Assembly (NCBI RefSeq): GCF_009905375.1
Contig: NC_133647.1
Span: 77,676,231 to 77,740,230 of the forward strand
Direction: 5' to 3'
Length of the DNA: 64,000 nt
From: Apium graveolens
Lineage: Eukaryota > Streptophyta > Magnoliopsida > Apiales > Apiaceae
Shown in pieces: positions 13,126-25,027 of the stretch. The translations under genes were made by a program, and so were the position numbers. The notes under the pieces are model-generated. The model was not told the origin of the DNA. It saw nothing but the letters and a program-made list of their open reading frames with translations, and ran no database searches. How positions within the stretch are numbered: the stretch's first letter is position 1; each line of letters begins with the position of its first letter.

Positions 13126-15568
13126 ATTAAGTTATAGTACTTAGAGACGAGAGTGTTAGGATTTTGTCTAGATGCGAGATTACGTAAGAGCTCATATAGA
13201 GTTCATCATTGGACTACCGGATGTAGCCCAATGGGTAGGTGAGGATAAATGTACATTTGAGGTATTAAAGCATGACTAATAGGACCATTGAAGATTATCA
13301 GAATGATGATGAGAAAAATTAGAATCATATTTGATTTGGCAAGGATGTGGATGTAGAACTTGGATCTGAGTCTCCAGAGCATTTGGGGTAAAGACGATAT
13401 TACCAACACCATATGTAAATTTTGATAACATGAGCCTTGTTACTCGTAGTTCTTTATAGGCTTCCCATGAAGGGGCATTACATGTGAGAACCATAAAGTC
13501 TAATTAGTAATATACAGTTGAGGTTATTGACCCAAACTAGTTAAAGGTGTCATTTTACCAAGGAGGATGTGAATATTGTATTAATCACGAATTTATCAGA
13601 AATAGTGCCCAATATACCCTTAAGAATTTTAATTCTATTAAGGAATATTTGAATGTAATATAAGAATATTATCTAAAGATGAGTACTTTACATGATATTA
13701 TTAATGCGCTTAACGTGAAGGGTTATGATGGTTTAGCTCAGAGATCAAGAGCGTCAAGAATTGATGGCATGTCTATAAATAAATGGCGTAAGATTACAAT
13801 AAGTGATGGTTCGATCTTAGAACCTTCTAAAAGGATAGACCAATGAGTCTAGAGAGGAATTCCATAGAAATGATGTCATAGACTACGTATATATAATCGT
13901 AGACCTCTAATATATTTGGTAAAGTATGTTCAATTACACACACATGCCACTGAACTTATGGACTGCATTGAGATCCCTATGAGATCTCTTTGATCTGTTC
14001 CCAGGGGGAACTGACCACTTATAGTTAGTAACAGATGCATGTAGCAGACAACTATCGGCTTAACAGATGTTTTTGGAATATTTCTGAGTAAGGTCTTCGA
14101 GGTAAAACACCGGAATGACAGATATACGTGCGAAAGTCAAGATTAGCAAGTGATTTTAAAATAATGAGAAAGAGACGCTAGCTGAAACATGGAATTACAA
14201 AGACGAAGAGGGGGTATCATCCTCAGGCGGATAATAAAGAGAGTTAGGATAATCAGTGAAATATTTTGGCACCTACTCACTATCATGTTACTCCCTCCAA
14301 ATTGTTGATCATTCGTATCGCCTTGATAAGTCATATCAGGCAATCCTTTTCGTTCCCTACTTTGAACTTCTGATGTGACCATATTGAATAGTCTTTCTCC
14401 GTATCAGGACTTGTTCAATTCTTTTAGTTAATCCATGAACTTTCATTCATAGATTATGATCTTCTTGTTCAACTCAGAGATATTTACACTTAATTTCAAT
14501 TATCTAAGAGATTTTTTTTATTATAAATTTTCCCTCAATTCATTGATGAATATTCAAAATGAGTATCTTCATTTGATTCTTCTTTCATACTTACTCTTCT
14601 CTGTCAAGATTCTAAATATCTAACAAATTGTTAAAAATATGGATGATCTAATATCCATATATTCCTCGGGAATCCTTTTCTTCTAATCGGGATGAAATTA
14701 TATATTGAACTTTGAAATCATAGCAAGGGTATCAATTTGGTATTGGTATTCCAAATTCAATTATATTTGAGAATCTGACAAAGTATGTGAACGAGGACAC
14801 CCCTGAGTGTACCCTTTTATTTGGCAAAAAATATTTGGTAAGAACTATCGATTGTTCTGATGCCAAGACCACACGATTCAGAGTTAAAATTGTCTTTCTC
14901 GGCCCAAATTTGAAAACTCTTTATTTCAAAATCGTCATCCGAGTAGCCACAAATTTCTTCAGTGGTTACGATGCTGAGATTTTTTTTAAAACAAATTGAG
15001 ATATGCTTAGTTGTATATATTCTCATGAATGACTAGTTAATGTACTAACTAGTCGAAATTTTTTATTAATACGATGAAAGCCTAGCTAATCGTTCTAGCT
15101 AATTGCTATGGGCCAAACCAATTAAGCTGACCATTTTCTTAGTCGGTTTATAATATTGTTTGATATGGACTAGTTATTATTTTTCTAAGATCCACTTCCA
15201 ATCATTTTTTTTTATTTTACAGAGTGCATTATATATGCAAAAATTTAATTGTTGATGAAATTTTCAAAAATTGATTTAATTGAGACCTAACTAGGTCGCC
15301 CACTCAAACGAGAATTCATATTCAATTTTATGAAATATTTTGTTCATGAAATATTTTATTCTTTCATTTATATAACGAATATCCAATTAAAATCATAAAG
15401 TGATTGAAGGACAATATACTTCCATATTTATTAATCATTGGATAAAATTTCTTCTTTCAAAATAGCACCTCTTTGAGACCTCAATGGTTAACCATTGGTT
15501 GAGGATGTTATTCGATATTTCTTTCAATATTCGAGAAGAAAAGTATTCTTTCAATGGGAAAATCTTAC
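13126..15568 (+). pseudogene. Gypsy-B 5' internal region, decayed and not recognisable
   Basis: By position this should hold gag. I see only short frames with many stops and no zinc knuckle, protease or other motif. The region ends at the Copia-A insertion (duplication CTTAC at 15564-15568). Confidence 0.45.
15564..15568. other. Copia-A target-site duplication, left copy (CTTAC)
   Basis: CTTAC directly before the LTR at 15569, matched by CTTAC at 37786-37790 directly after the LTR ending at 37785. Confidence 0.95.
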
Positions 15569-16167
15569 TGTTAGGTCATACACACTGTAGAAGGGGGTTG
15601 AATACAGTGTTTATCACAATTAAATCGAATTAAAGAACACAAGTAACAGAAAACAAGCTTTATTAAACTCTGTTACAATATGGAACTGTCCTCTCTCAGT
15701 GATGAACAAATTATCACGAGAGCTGCTAGGGTTACAATAATTAATAACTTCGATTATGATAACACATATAGTGTAAACCCTATGTCTGTGTTTATATACT
15801 ACACAGTTACAAGATAATCTCTAATTGATATGGAATATAATTCTGCTTCCTAAAATATATCAACTAGTTATCTTTTCTTTCAAGTATTCTATTCTTCATA
15901 GAATTCCTTCTTCATGCATATCTCTTCTTGCGTTTGTCTTGATCTTCTTTCCTTTCAATCAGCCGCCTTCCTTATCTGAAAGTCTCCTTAAGTCCTGATA
16001 TTATCTTCTAATAAATATCTCCTGATAACTTAAGTTCTGACAACTTAAGTTCTGACTTCAGTATAAGTGTTGATTTCCAGTTAAGTACTGATTTGTCCTG
16101 TTTAAGTAATATCTGAAAAACTAAACACAAATCATATTAGACATGACTTTATCAAATATATCTAACA
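15569..16167 (-). repeat. Copia-A 3' LTR (599 bp)
   Basis: Written on the plus strand it starts TGTTAGGTCATACACACTG and ends ATATATCTAACA. It matches 37187-37785. It contains two copies of TAAGTTCTGA (16031-16040 and 16046-16055). Confidence 0.92.
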
Positions 16168-16183
16168 ATCTCCCCCAACTTGT
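16168..16183 (-). other. Copia-A terminal polypurine tract
   Basis: Plus-strand ATCTCCCCCAACTTG reads as a G-rich purine tract on the minus strand, directly next to the 3' LTR. This is the expected plus-strand DNA primer. Confidence 0.85.
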
Positions 16184-16370
16184 AAATTAGCACAATATAC
16201 AAGTTTAATTGATATTTGATGATGTCAAAAACATTAAGTACAAATGCATGAAAATTTGACTAGATAACTATAACTTACAGTCCTTGTAGCTTTACCATCT
16301 TTAACTTCTGATAACAGCTTCAGTCTATATACACATCAGAATTTGAGCAGTTGTAGATCTTGACTTGGCT

Positions 16371-19300
16371 TCAATTACTGATCTCTTTGATATCAGGAGT
16401 TGTTCTGAGATAGTTCTTTAATAAACATCTCTCAGCATATTTAAGTTCATCAATCATCCTCCTTTTAGCATTCTGCAATTCAACTGTATCTTCACCAATT
16501 TGAAAGATAGCAGCCCTGAGATCATTTATTCTCACTTTTCTTATGTCCTGATCTAGTCTGATCAAATATGCCTTGTTAGACTCAAGATTGAATTCCACAG
16601 CTTTATAACCCAAAAAGGTAGTTATAATCTTAGCAGAGTTAGGCTTCATCTCGACAATATCACCCTTGTGATCTCTGTACTTGGGACAGTATGTGCTGTC
16701 AGACTTCACAGAATAAAGCTTCTTCTGTCTCTGAATTTGAGTCTTCAAATAATTTGCAGCACCATTTATTAATCTGTTCTTCACTTGAAATAAGAATTGA
16801 ACATGTTCTAGTTCCTCATAATACTTCAGTGGTACAACATTCTGTCTAATATGGTATACCCTTCCATCTGTCATAAAATATAACAAGATGTGCTCTTTCA
16901 AGAAGGTATGGTAAACCATCTGTACAGATTCAAGCTGATTCAATCTTTCAGGAGTTGCTCCAACACCTGGTTCACTTAAAGAAGTTGGATCATTGGTTGT
17001 GTTCTGTATTCTTCTTTCATCAGCACTACCCAATCCAGATTTATCTCTTGCTTCTTTCCCTGTAACCACTCTTGCTTCAAAACCACTTGTTGTAGTCTTT
17101 AAAGGTTGAGTCAGTTTAGCTTTGGTGAATCCTGGTAGGAGTAACTTTGAAGGTTTAACATGAGCAATGTCAGAGGTTTCCTTTTCCTTATCTTCTAATA
17201 TCAAGACAACTTGAGCTATGTCAGAGGTTGCTTGCTTCATTGTCATATCAGAACTTACTATATCTTGACTCTGAACAACTTGAGCCATGCCAGAGGTTGT
17301 TTGAGAAATCTTCCTTGAAATCAGAGTAAGATTAGCATCTTCATCAGATATTTCTTCATCCATAGCAGGCACATAAACCTTTACAGGTTCACCAACTTTT
17401 TCTTTGCACTTGAACCTTGGATCTATCTCCATTTGTGATTCGGCCTTAGTTGCCTCAGGATTTATCCTTTCTTTTATCACAATGCCTTTAGCCTTAGGAA
17501 TTTTCTTTTCAACAACAGAAGCTTCAGATTTGGAGTTGACTTTTTCTAACTTAAGTCTAGCTTCTTCTTCCTTTAGACTCTAAAGTCCATTCCTAGATTT
17601 TCTTTCAGAAATAACTGTCTTGAAATTTCCTCATCAAGTTCCAGATGTTCATCAGAACTTATCCTTTTACCAGTATCAGAAGTTATTCTTCTCCCAGTAT
17701 CAGAACTTGTTCTTTGACTTGTAGTTCCGGCTTTACTTGATGAAAAACCTTTACCTTGACCATGACCTCCACCCATTCCAGAGTTTCCCTGGTCATCTTT
17801 TTCATCATCCTTTCCCTTCAGTGACTTAACAGGTTTGCATTTGGACTTAATTACTTTCTCCCCCTTTTTGGCATCAGTAGGTAAAAGAAGAGAGAGAAGC
17901 AATTCCACTGAGGATTGGATCTCATTGAGTTGAGATTGCTGAGAAGCTTGATTCTTAAGAATATCATCAATCTGAGCCTGTTGCTTCTCTTGAGTTTTCT
18001 CAATGTACTCAATTCTGTCAAAGGTAGGTTTGAAAAACCTTTTCTTGTCCAGCTTGGCAACCATATCTTGCTGATTTAAGGATTCTTGAATCTTGTCTAC
18101 CTTGGCCTGAGTTACAGATTGTTGACTTTGAAGATGTCTTGTACTATCATCTCATCAGCCTTTGCCAAGTGCTCAGCAAGTATGTTTGAAGTAGGAACGA
18201 AATCAACTTTGTTCCATTCCTTGGTCCACTCCCTTCCTCTAGGAGTTTCACTCCAAGGTACTGGTGCATCTCCTCTAACAAACTTTTTAACAAGATCAGC
18301 TTTTGAAGGAGCTTGTGGAGGTGCATGCCCAGATGGACCAGCTGCATCAGCATCTACAGTGGCAGCAGCTTCACCAGTAACTTCATCATTAGCAGCATCA
18401 GAACTTATAGAATCAACATCATCAGCTTCTTCTGATAAAATAATAGTATGAGTGGCTATTGAGGCTTCAACATCATCCTCTAAGTGCTGATCTCCAACTA
18501 AGTTCTGATCAACAGCCAAATCTTGATGCCCACCTAAAACTTGATTTTCATCATCCAGATTCAGAATAGGTGTAGTGGGAATATCTTCATTAAAATCAGC
18601 ATCCAGAATTGGGGTTGTTGGTGGAGTGATTTGAGCTGGTGGAGCTTCCAAGTACAGAACCTCAGGCACAATCAGGTTGTGAATATCAATCTCAGCACTT
18701 GTGCCTGGGTCTTTATTATGTACTGGTTCATTTACAGGAGACACAGGAGGAGTAGGCAGTCTGTCTTGAGTAGTTTCTGGTTGTGCTGAAGGAAGTAATT
18801 CAACAACAATTGATTCTGTTGGGATCAGAGATTCCTGACCCCCTTCCTTAGCTCCTTCTTCCAGAGTTTCTTCAGAATGTGATGATACACTGATAGCCCT
18901 CCTGGATCTTTGCTTTTTATGTCTCTTTGCAGAACTAGAGACTTTGGGAGCTTCATCATCAGAATTTACCTTTCTAAACCTTTTTAGGGGCCTAGAACTC
19001 CCAATTTCAACATTCTTCTGAGAAGAGACCTTCTCAGCTTCTACAACAACAGGTTTTGATACTGGAACCTATTCCTCACTGTCTGACTCATCCCTCAGAA
19101 CAATCCTCCTTCTCTTCTGTTGTGTCTGAGGTATAGTCTTTGTCCTCTTAGGTTTAGAAGATGAAGGCCTCACAGGATGTGCTGATGGTGAAGGTTGAGA
19201 TGTCTGTGATGGTTTAAAATATGTCCTGATGGAGGGTTGAGTAGGTTGAGGTTGGGAAGTTTGAGGTGTAGGTGTGGTATGTTCTGATGGATGGTGTGGT

Positions 19301-20393
19301 GGCTAAGATGTGCTGGTGGGTTAAACATCATGGTAAACAGATGTGTAGGTTTGAGGATCAGCATTTACAAGAATCTATTTTACAGACTGAAGTATCTGTA
19401 AGGGTCTAACCACTTTCTTCTTAATGTCAGCATTTAACAAATCATTAAAAGCCCTTTTTGCAAGCTGAAAAGGTGGAATTTAATCAGTGGTAGGTTGGGG
19501 TTCATCAGCATAACAAAAATTATATATAAGCTGACAGGATCTAGCAAAGTATACTACATTCCTATCCTCTATCATCATATCCCCTATGAATCCTAGCACA
19601 GCACTTGCAAAATCAAAGTGAGTTTGATAAATAAGAGCATACCCGATTTGCTGACTCATAATTGGAATGACATCAAAGTTGGAGCACTTATTGACGAATG
19701 CCTTAGTGATACAATCGAAGAAAAAGCTCCATTCCTTCCTGATATTTGCCCTTTTCAACTGTCCAAACTTGCCCAAACTTTTCTCATAGCCCAAACTGGC
19801 CATGAGCTGCTGTAGAATAGGGTCCTCCACTGTTGAAAAAGTACACCCTTCTGGTAAGTTGGGAGCTTTACGAACTTCTCCAGGAGTAACCACATGCTCA
19901 ACATCATTGACTTCAAAAACGATGCTTGGAGTACCAGTAGCACCACCATCATCAAAATGCCCAGTCCACCAGAATGTCAGAACTTGTTGGCTTGAAATAG
20001 TTTGAGGTTGGGTCAAAGCATACCCAATCTCACTATTTGCTAAAAAATCTTGAACAAAGTGCAAATCTGATGGAGCTTCAGCCTTGTTCAAGACAGTCCT
20101 AATCTACGATTCCTAACATCAACAGCTTTAGTCCTAGTCTAAGAAGATCCTATCGACTAGTTCCTGTTGCTGGAGACGAAAAGCACTGCAAGACGGATGA
20201 TTCTCTCCTGCTGACGAAGAGAACGAAGATGAAGATTTCTTTGGACAGTCAACAAATCATTTTGAATGATTTCTGGAAATTGAATCCAAAGATTATAAGG
20301 AATGTTATTGATAGGATATACAGTCGGAATTCCATTTCGAAATATATGCACAGTTTCAGTGCCATAGTTGTAAAACCAACCAAACTGAGCCAT
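16371..20393 (-). pseudogene. Copia-A extra 3' ORF (Sirevirus env-position ORF), broken
   Basis: About 4 kb of mostly open sequence after RNase H, where SIRE-type elements carry an extra ('envelope-like') ORF. It is now in several pieces and frames. 20393-20157 and 20091-19480 form an N-terminal globular-looking part (FWWTGHFDDGG, then RKEWSFFFDCITKAF). 19479-18745 is a low-complexity Ser/Pro/acidic stretch. 18744-18112 is acidic. 18064-17573 has a heptad-like coiled coil (about residues 17-62) followed by DAKKGEK and a Gly/Ser-rich tail. 17480-16371 ends near the polypurine tract. I see no signal peptide or membrane segment, so an envelope role is not supported here. Its function is unknown. 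Related pieces occur in Copia-C (58106-60561). Confidence 0.6.
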
Positions 20394-21779
20394 TCTTTTA
20401 GAGAAGAAAGAATTGATTTTTACTGAAGGATTATTGGTCAGTTATATAGACAAGGGAAGACCAAGGGATGCAGGGAATGTGAAACGAATAGAAGTAAAGC
20501 CTCGTCTCCCTAGATCGATGAGTAATAATGACAGCCATTGGAAGCTTAAAACAGGAGTTAATGAGCACACAAAACAAGTAAACATTACTGTGCATATACG
20601 AGTACCACTAACCCAAATTATGTTGACTGTTTATATCTCACCCAAACATATTCTGATTTTAAATATGACTGTTTTAGATTGAACCACAAATAAGTCAAGT
20701 AAAGAATCAAGATTTAATATCATAACTTAGACTTATATCAGAACTTAACAGTCATCAGAACATGACTCCTTAACTCGAAAAGTGAATGCCTATTTCTATA
20801 ATTCTTCACACAAATACTGATTTCGTTTCTTTAGAACTTAATCATTAGAATTTTCATCATAACTTGTCCTCAAAATATATGCAACTGACACTTAAACTGT
20901 TCATCTAAAATAACATTTATCACCACAGTAATTTTCATCATTCATATGGAGTGTATGTGTGTGTAGTAAGATAAATATCAGATAAAGATTAAAGTCTGAT
21001 TCATTTCAGTACATCTTATAAATAAGGCATAACTAAGAACTTTGCTCAAAATCTGTCATTATTCTGAAGTCTACTATAGAATGAATTCATGCATGAGTCC
21101 ACCTCAACTGTTTTGTGCTCATTTTATGCATCTTTTAAAATTCCATTTTACAGTGGCTTCTTAGTGTAAGTGAGTCACGATTGCTTATCAGAATTTATGC
21201 TATCATCAGAGTAGTTCTTCAGTAATCATAGAGTGTGAAAAGTCACCAAGAAAATATTTATCTTGCTTTTCTAATGCATATAACATAATACCAGCAATGC
21301 ACTTGGGTCTTCCCTTCCACATTTTTACTCTAGATCTCAAAGGAGTACCTGATTTTTATTTCTTTTCTTTTTCTATTGATAAGTGAGGCTTATCAGCACT
21401 TAGTACATTCACCAGATTTACTAACATCAGAACTTAACAGATAAGAAGCACTATTCTAGTTTTTGACTTAGTAATAAGATAAATAAAGTAAACTTAACTA
21501 AGCTCAATATCAGAATTTGCTTGTGTTAAAAGATTTCCACATAAACAATTACTTCAAACATGGGATTTTTAGAATATTAAAGACTACTAGTTCAGCATCT
21601 AGCACAATTATCCTCATTGGATTGAATAGTCATAGAGACAAGCATATCACTATCAGAGTTTAGAAATTCACATCAGATAACAATCAGCACTTAAGCAAAT
21701 TTCAATTTAAGCACAAAATACACAAAGATAGTAATATTTGTAAATACTGATCATAAAATTTGATGTATCAGAACATAAA
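20394..21779 (-). other. Copia-A spacer between RNase H and extra ORF
   Basis: AT-rich, with no convincing frame. It carries several TCAGAACTTA-like words (for example 20738-20747 and 21427-21436), the same motif that is scattered through the coding parts of this element. Confidence 0.5.
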
Positions 21780-23052
21780 CTAAGTAGATTTAGAGAAGGA
21801 ACCTGAAACCATTCCAAGTTCATTTACCAATCTTGTAAAAGTAGCTTCACATAGTGGTTTTGTGAAGATATCTGCTAGTTGTTGATCTATTGGAACAAAA
21901 TGCAATTCCACTGTACCTTCATCCATATGTTCCCTTATGAAGTGGTACCTAATGCTGATGTGCTTTGTCATTGAGTGTTGAACTGGATTTCCTGTCATAG
22001 CAATAGCACTTTGATTATCACACTAAATAGGAATTTTAGAAAATTCTAACCCATAATCCAGTAACTGATTCTTCATCCAAAGAATCTATGCACAACAGCT
22101 TCCTGCAGCAATGTATTCTGCTTCTGCAGTTGATGTGGAAATTGACTTTTGTTTCTTGCTAAACCAAGAAACTAATCTTCCTCCAAGAAATTGACAGCTT
22201 CCACTTGTGCTTTTCCTGTCAATTTTGCATCCTGCAAAATCTGCATCTGAGTAACCTATTAGCTTAAAGTCTGATTCTCTAGGATACCATAATCCCAGAT
22301 CAGCTGTACCCTTAAGGTACTTGAAAATTCTTTTCACAGTTGTTAAGTGAGGTTCTCTTGGATCTGCTTAAAATCTTGCACAAAGACCGGTAGCATACAT
22401 GATATCAGGTCTACTAGCAGTTAGATAGAGTAGTGAGCCAATCATACCTCTATAATCAGTAATATCTACTGATGTACCAGTATTCTTATCCAATTTTGTT
22501 GCAGTGGCCATGTGAGTGGATGCACTTAAATAATCTTGCATTCCAAATTTCTTCAGCAAATTTCTGGTGTACTTGGATTGACAAATGAAAGTGCCTTCTT
22601 CATTCTGCTTGACTTGAAGGCCCATAAAATAGCTAAGTTCCCCCATCATACTCATTTGATATCTTGACTACATCAGTTTGGCAAACTTCTTGCAAAGTCT
22701 GTCGTTTGTAGAACCAAAAATGATATCAGCAACATATATTTGCACCAAAAGTAAGTCCTTTCCATGGTTGAGGTAGAACAGTGTTTTGTCAATAGTTCCT
22801 CTGTTAAATCCACTTTCTAGAAGAAACTGAGCTAAAGTCTCATACCATGCTCTTGGAGCTTGCTTAAGGCCATAAAGTGCTTTGTCAAGTCTGTAGACAT
22901 GATTAGGAAATTTTGAATCTACAAAACCTGGAGGTTGTTTAACATATACTTCCTCTTCCAATTCTCCATTGAGAAAAGCACTTTTCACATCCATTTGAAA
23001 GACTGTAAACTTTTTGTGAGCAGCATAAGCCAAAAATATCCTTATGGCTTCC
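21780..23052 (-). pseudogene. Copia-A reverse transcriptase 3' part and RNase H
   Basis: One frame throughout, interrupted only by single stop codons. From high to low: RT fingers/palm ([20 protein letters not shown], then [11 protein letters not shown]), the active-site box at about 22722-22740, the thumb (YFMGLQVKQ), and RNase H (YSDADFAGCKIDRKSTSG, STAEAEYIAAG, then TKHISIRYHFI and QLADIFTKPL). The box reads YVAD instead of YVDD: the codon at 22728-22730 gives Ala for the first catalytic Asp, so polymerase activity is lost. Stops follow LM (about 22666), ARF (about 22366), SCCA (about 22084) and IPI (about 22025). Confidence 0.85.
23048..23052. other. Target-site duplication of solo LTR (CTTCC)
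   Basis: CTTCC before 23053 and again at 24398-24402 after the LTR end. Confidence 0.92.
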
Positions 23053-24397
23053 TGTTAGGTCCCAATGTGTTTGTAGAAGGGGGGGTTGAATACAAACAGT
23101 ACCGAATAATCGAATTAAATGCGGAATAAAAAATGTGAAACAAAATTCAAGTTAAATAAAAATATTATTAAACTTGAAAGGTGTTACAACAACTGTATCG
23201 ATTACAAGGAATTAATCTCAAATTAATTATCACAAATCTAGAATAAATTCGACATGAATTTTTTCTATTTTTGTAATAAAAAGATTCAAATGCTAAACGC
23301 AATTTGAGATTAAGTTCTAGGGATTTTGATCCGCTAGATTGTTACACAAGAACAAGATAAATAATTCTAGTGGTTTGGATTTAACATTAACAAACTAGAA
23401 ATTGATCTTGAATTTCTGCAGAGAAGATGATTTTATATTTCAAGGCGGCTGCTCTTTTGTTCTTGACTTGTGTGTTGGATGATTAAAATGATATGCTGCT
23501 TCTCTGCTTCTTTTTAAATCAACAAAACCAATAGAATTGACTTGGCATGACAATCCTATAGCTGGCAAGACTTTCGGTAGGACAATTGAATGAACTAGCA
23601 AGACAATCTGAATGAACTAGCATGACAATCAGAATGAACTAGCATGACAATCAGAATGAACTAGCAAGACAATCATCCTCCTAGAGTAACTTTCGGTATG
23701 ACAATGGAAAATGGCCTAGCATGACAATCGGTATGACAATCCTGATTGTCATGCTAGTTCATTTTCAATTGTCTTGCTGATTTAATGCTTGAATTTAATC
23801 CAATTAAACTTCTGAAAATTCCTAAAATTCCTAGAATTAATTCAGAATTAATTAATCAATTAATTCAATTAATAAATAAATTATTCTTCGCAGATATAAT
23901 TTATTTTCTTAATTAAATTAGATGACTTAATTAATTAATAGAGAATTAATTCTAGTCTTGAGCAGCAACCATTCTTCTGCAAATCTTCTGAAAATCACTG
24001 AAAATTATGAATCAATTCCATCACTTCAACGTTGACACTCGATGTACTGTCTGGTTCATGAGTGACTAACTTCCGTGACGTTTCTTCATGTCTTGACTTT
24101 GACACTTTGATTTTCTTCAGATTAAATCCTTGTAATTAATTGATACTCTGACGAGATCTCTGTCACTTGATTAAATCCACGATCTTGACTTATATCACTG
24201 AGGCATGATCAATTTCTTGAACTTCTTCCAGTGAATTAATTCCTCAAGTCTGTAGATGAACCTTGTCTCTGAATCCTTTGACAGATATTACTTTGCGAGA
24301 TCTCTCTGACGGTCGATCCACTATTTACTTATTACATTCTTATTTGATTTGAGTTGAATCCTCGAATATACAAATAGGCTATGACATATGACTTACA
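23053..24397 (-). repeat. Copia-B-family solo LTR inside Copia-A RT (1,345 bp)
   Basis: On the plus strand it begins TGTTAGGTCCCAATG and ends ATGACTTACA. It is flanked by a perfect CTTCC duplication and interrupts the RT frame just upstream of the FQMDVKSAF segment. No internal element sequence is attached, so it is a solo LTR left by LTR-LTR recombination. It is clearly the same family as the LTRs at 25028 and 31218 but more diverged, with an extra 22-bp repeat unit. The 1,345-bp LTR plus 5 bp of duplication adds 1,350 bp, a multiple of three. Confidence 0.93.
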
Positions 24398-25027
24398 CTT
24401 CCAATCTAGCAACTGATGTAAATGTTTCATCATAATCAATTCCCTCATGTTGAGAATATCCTTTTGCAACCAGCCTTACTTTATTCCTTGTAATTATGCC
24501 ATCACTATCAGTTTTGTTTCTGAACACCCACTTTGTACCAACAACATTTCTGTTCTTTGGTCTTGGTACTAGGGTCCAGACTTTGTTTCTTTCAAATTCA
24601 TTTAACTCTTCCTGTATTGCTTGCACCCAATCAGCATCTTGAAGAGCTTCTTCCACTTTCTTTGGTTCAGACTGAGAGAGAAAAGAGTGATAAAGACATT
24701 CATTTGATTTAGCTGTTCTAGTTCTGACACCTGCATCAGGATTTCCAATAATGAAGTCAGGTGTATGTGCTTTAGTCCACTTCCTTGCAGATGGAAGATT
24801 TTCTCAAGAACTGGATGCTCCCCCATGATCCATGCCGTCTTCATCAATATTTTCTGATGCTATCCCTGAAATTATGCTCTCTGAGTTGGATCCTTCAGAA
24901 TTTGAGTTTCCAGAAATATCAGCACTTGAGTTTCCAGAATTATCAGAACTTGGCCCATCAGAACTTGATGAATCAGAACTTGAAGAGCCTGTTGTAGGTT
25001 CTGATGCTTCTTGAAATGTGGTTGTAT
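24398..25027 (-). pseudogene. Copia-A linker and start of reverse transcriptase
   Basis: 25027-24800 encodes a Ser/Asp/Glu-rich linker between integrase and RT (SSSSDSSSSDGPSSDNSG). 24656-24403 is the conserved RT start: WVQAIQEELNEFERNKVWTL, then GTKWVFRNKTDSDG and RLVAKGYSQHEGIDYDETF. It is in the same frame as the RT beyond the solo LTR. The upstream linker is cut by the Copia-B insertion at 25028. Confidence 0.85.

Noticed and set aside
23585..23680. CRISPR-like spaced repeats
   Set aside because: 22-bp units are tandem without unique spacers, in a plant LTR; this is a minisatellite.
24832..25014. Acidic plus-strand ORF (SELDPSEFEFPEI-like)
   Set aside because: Antisense shadow of the Ser/Asp-rich Copia-A linker on the minus strand.
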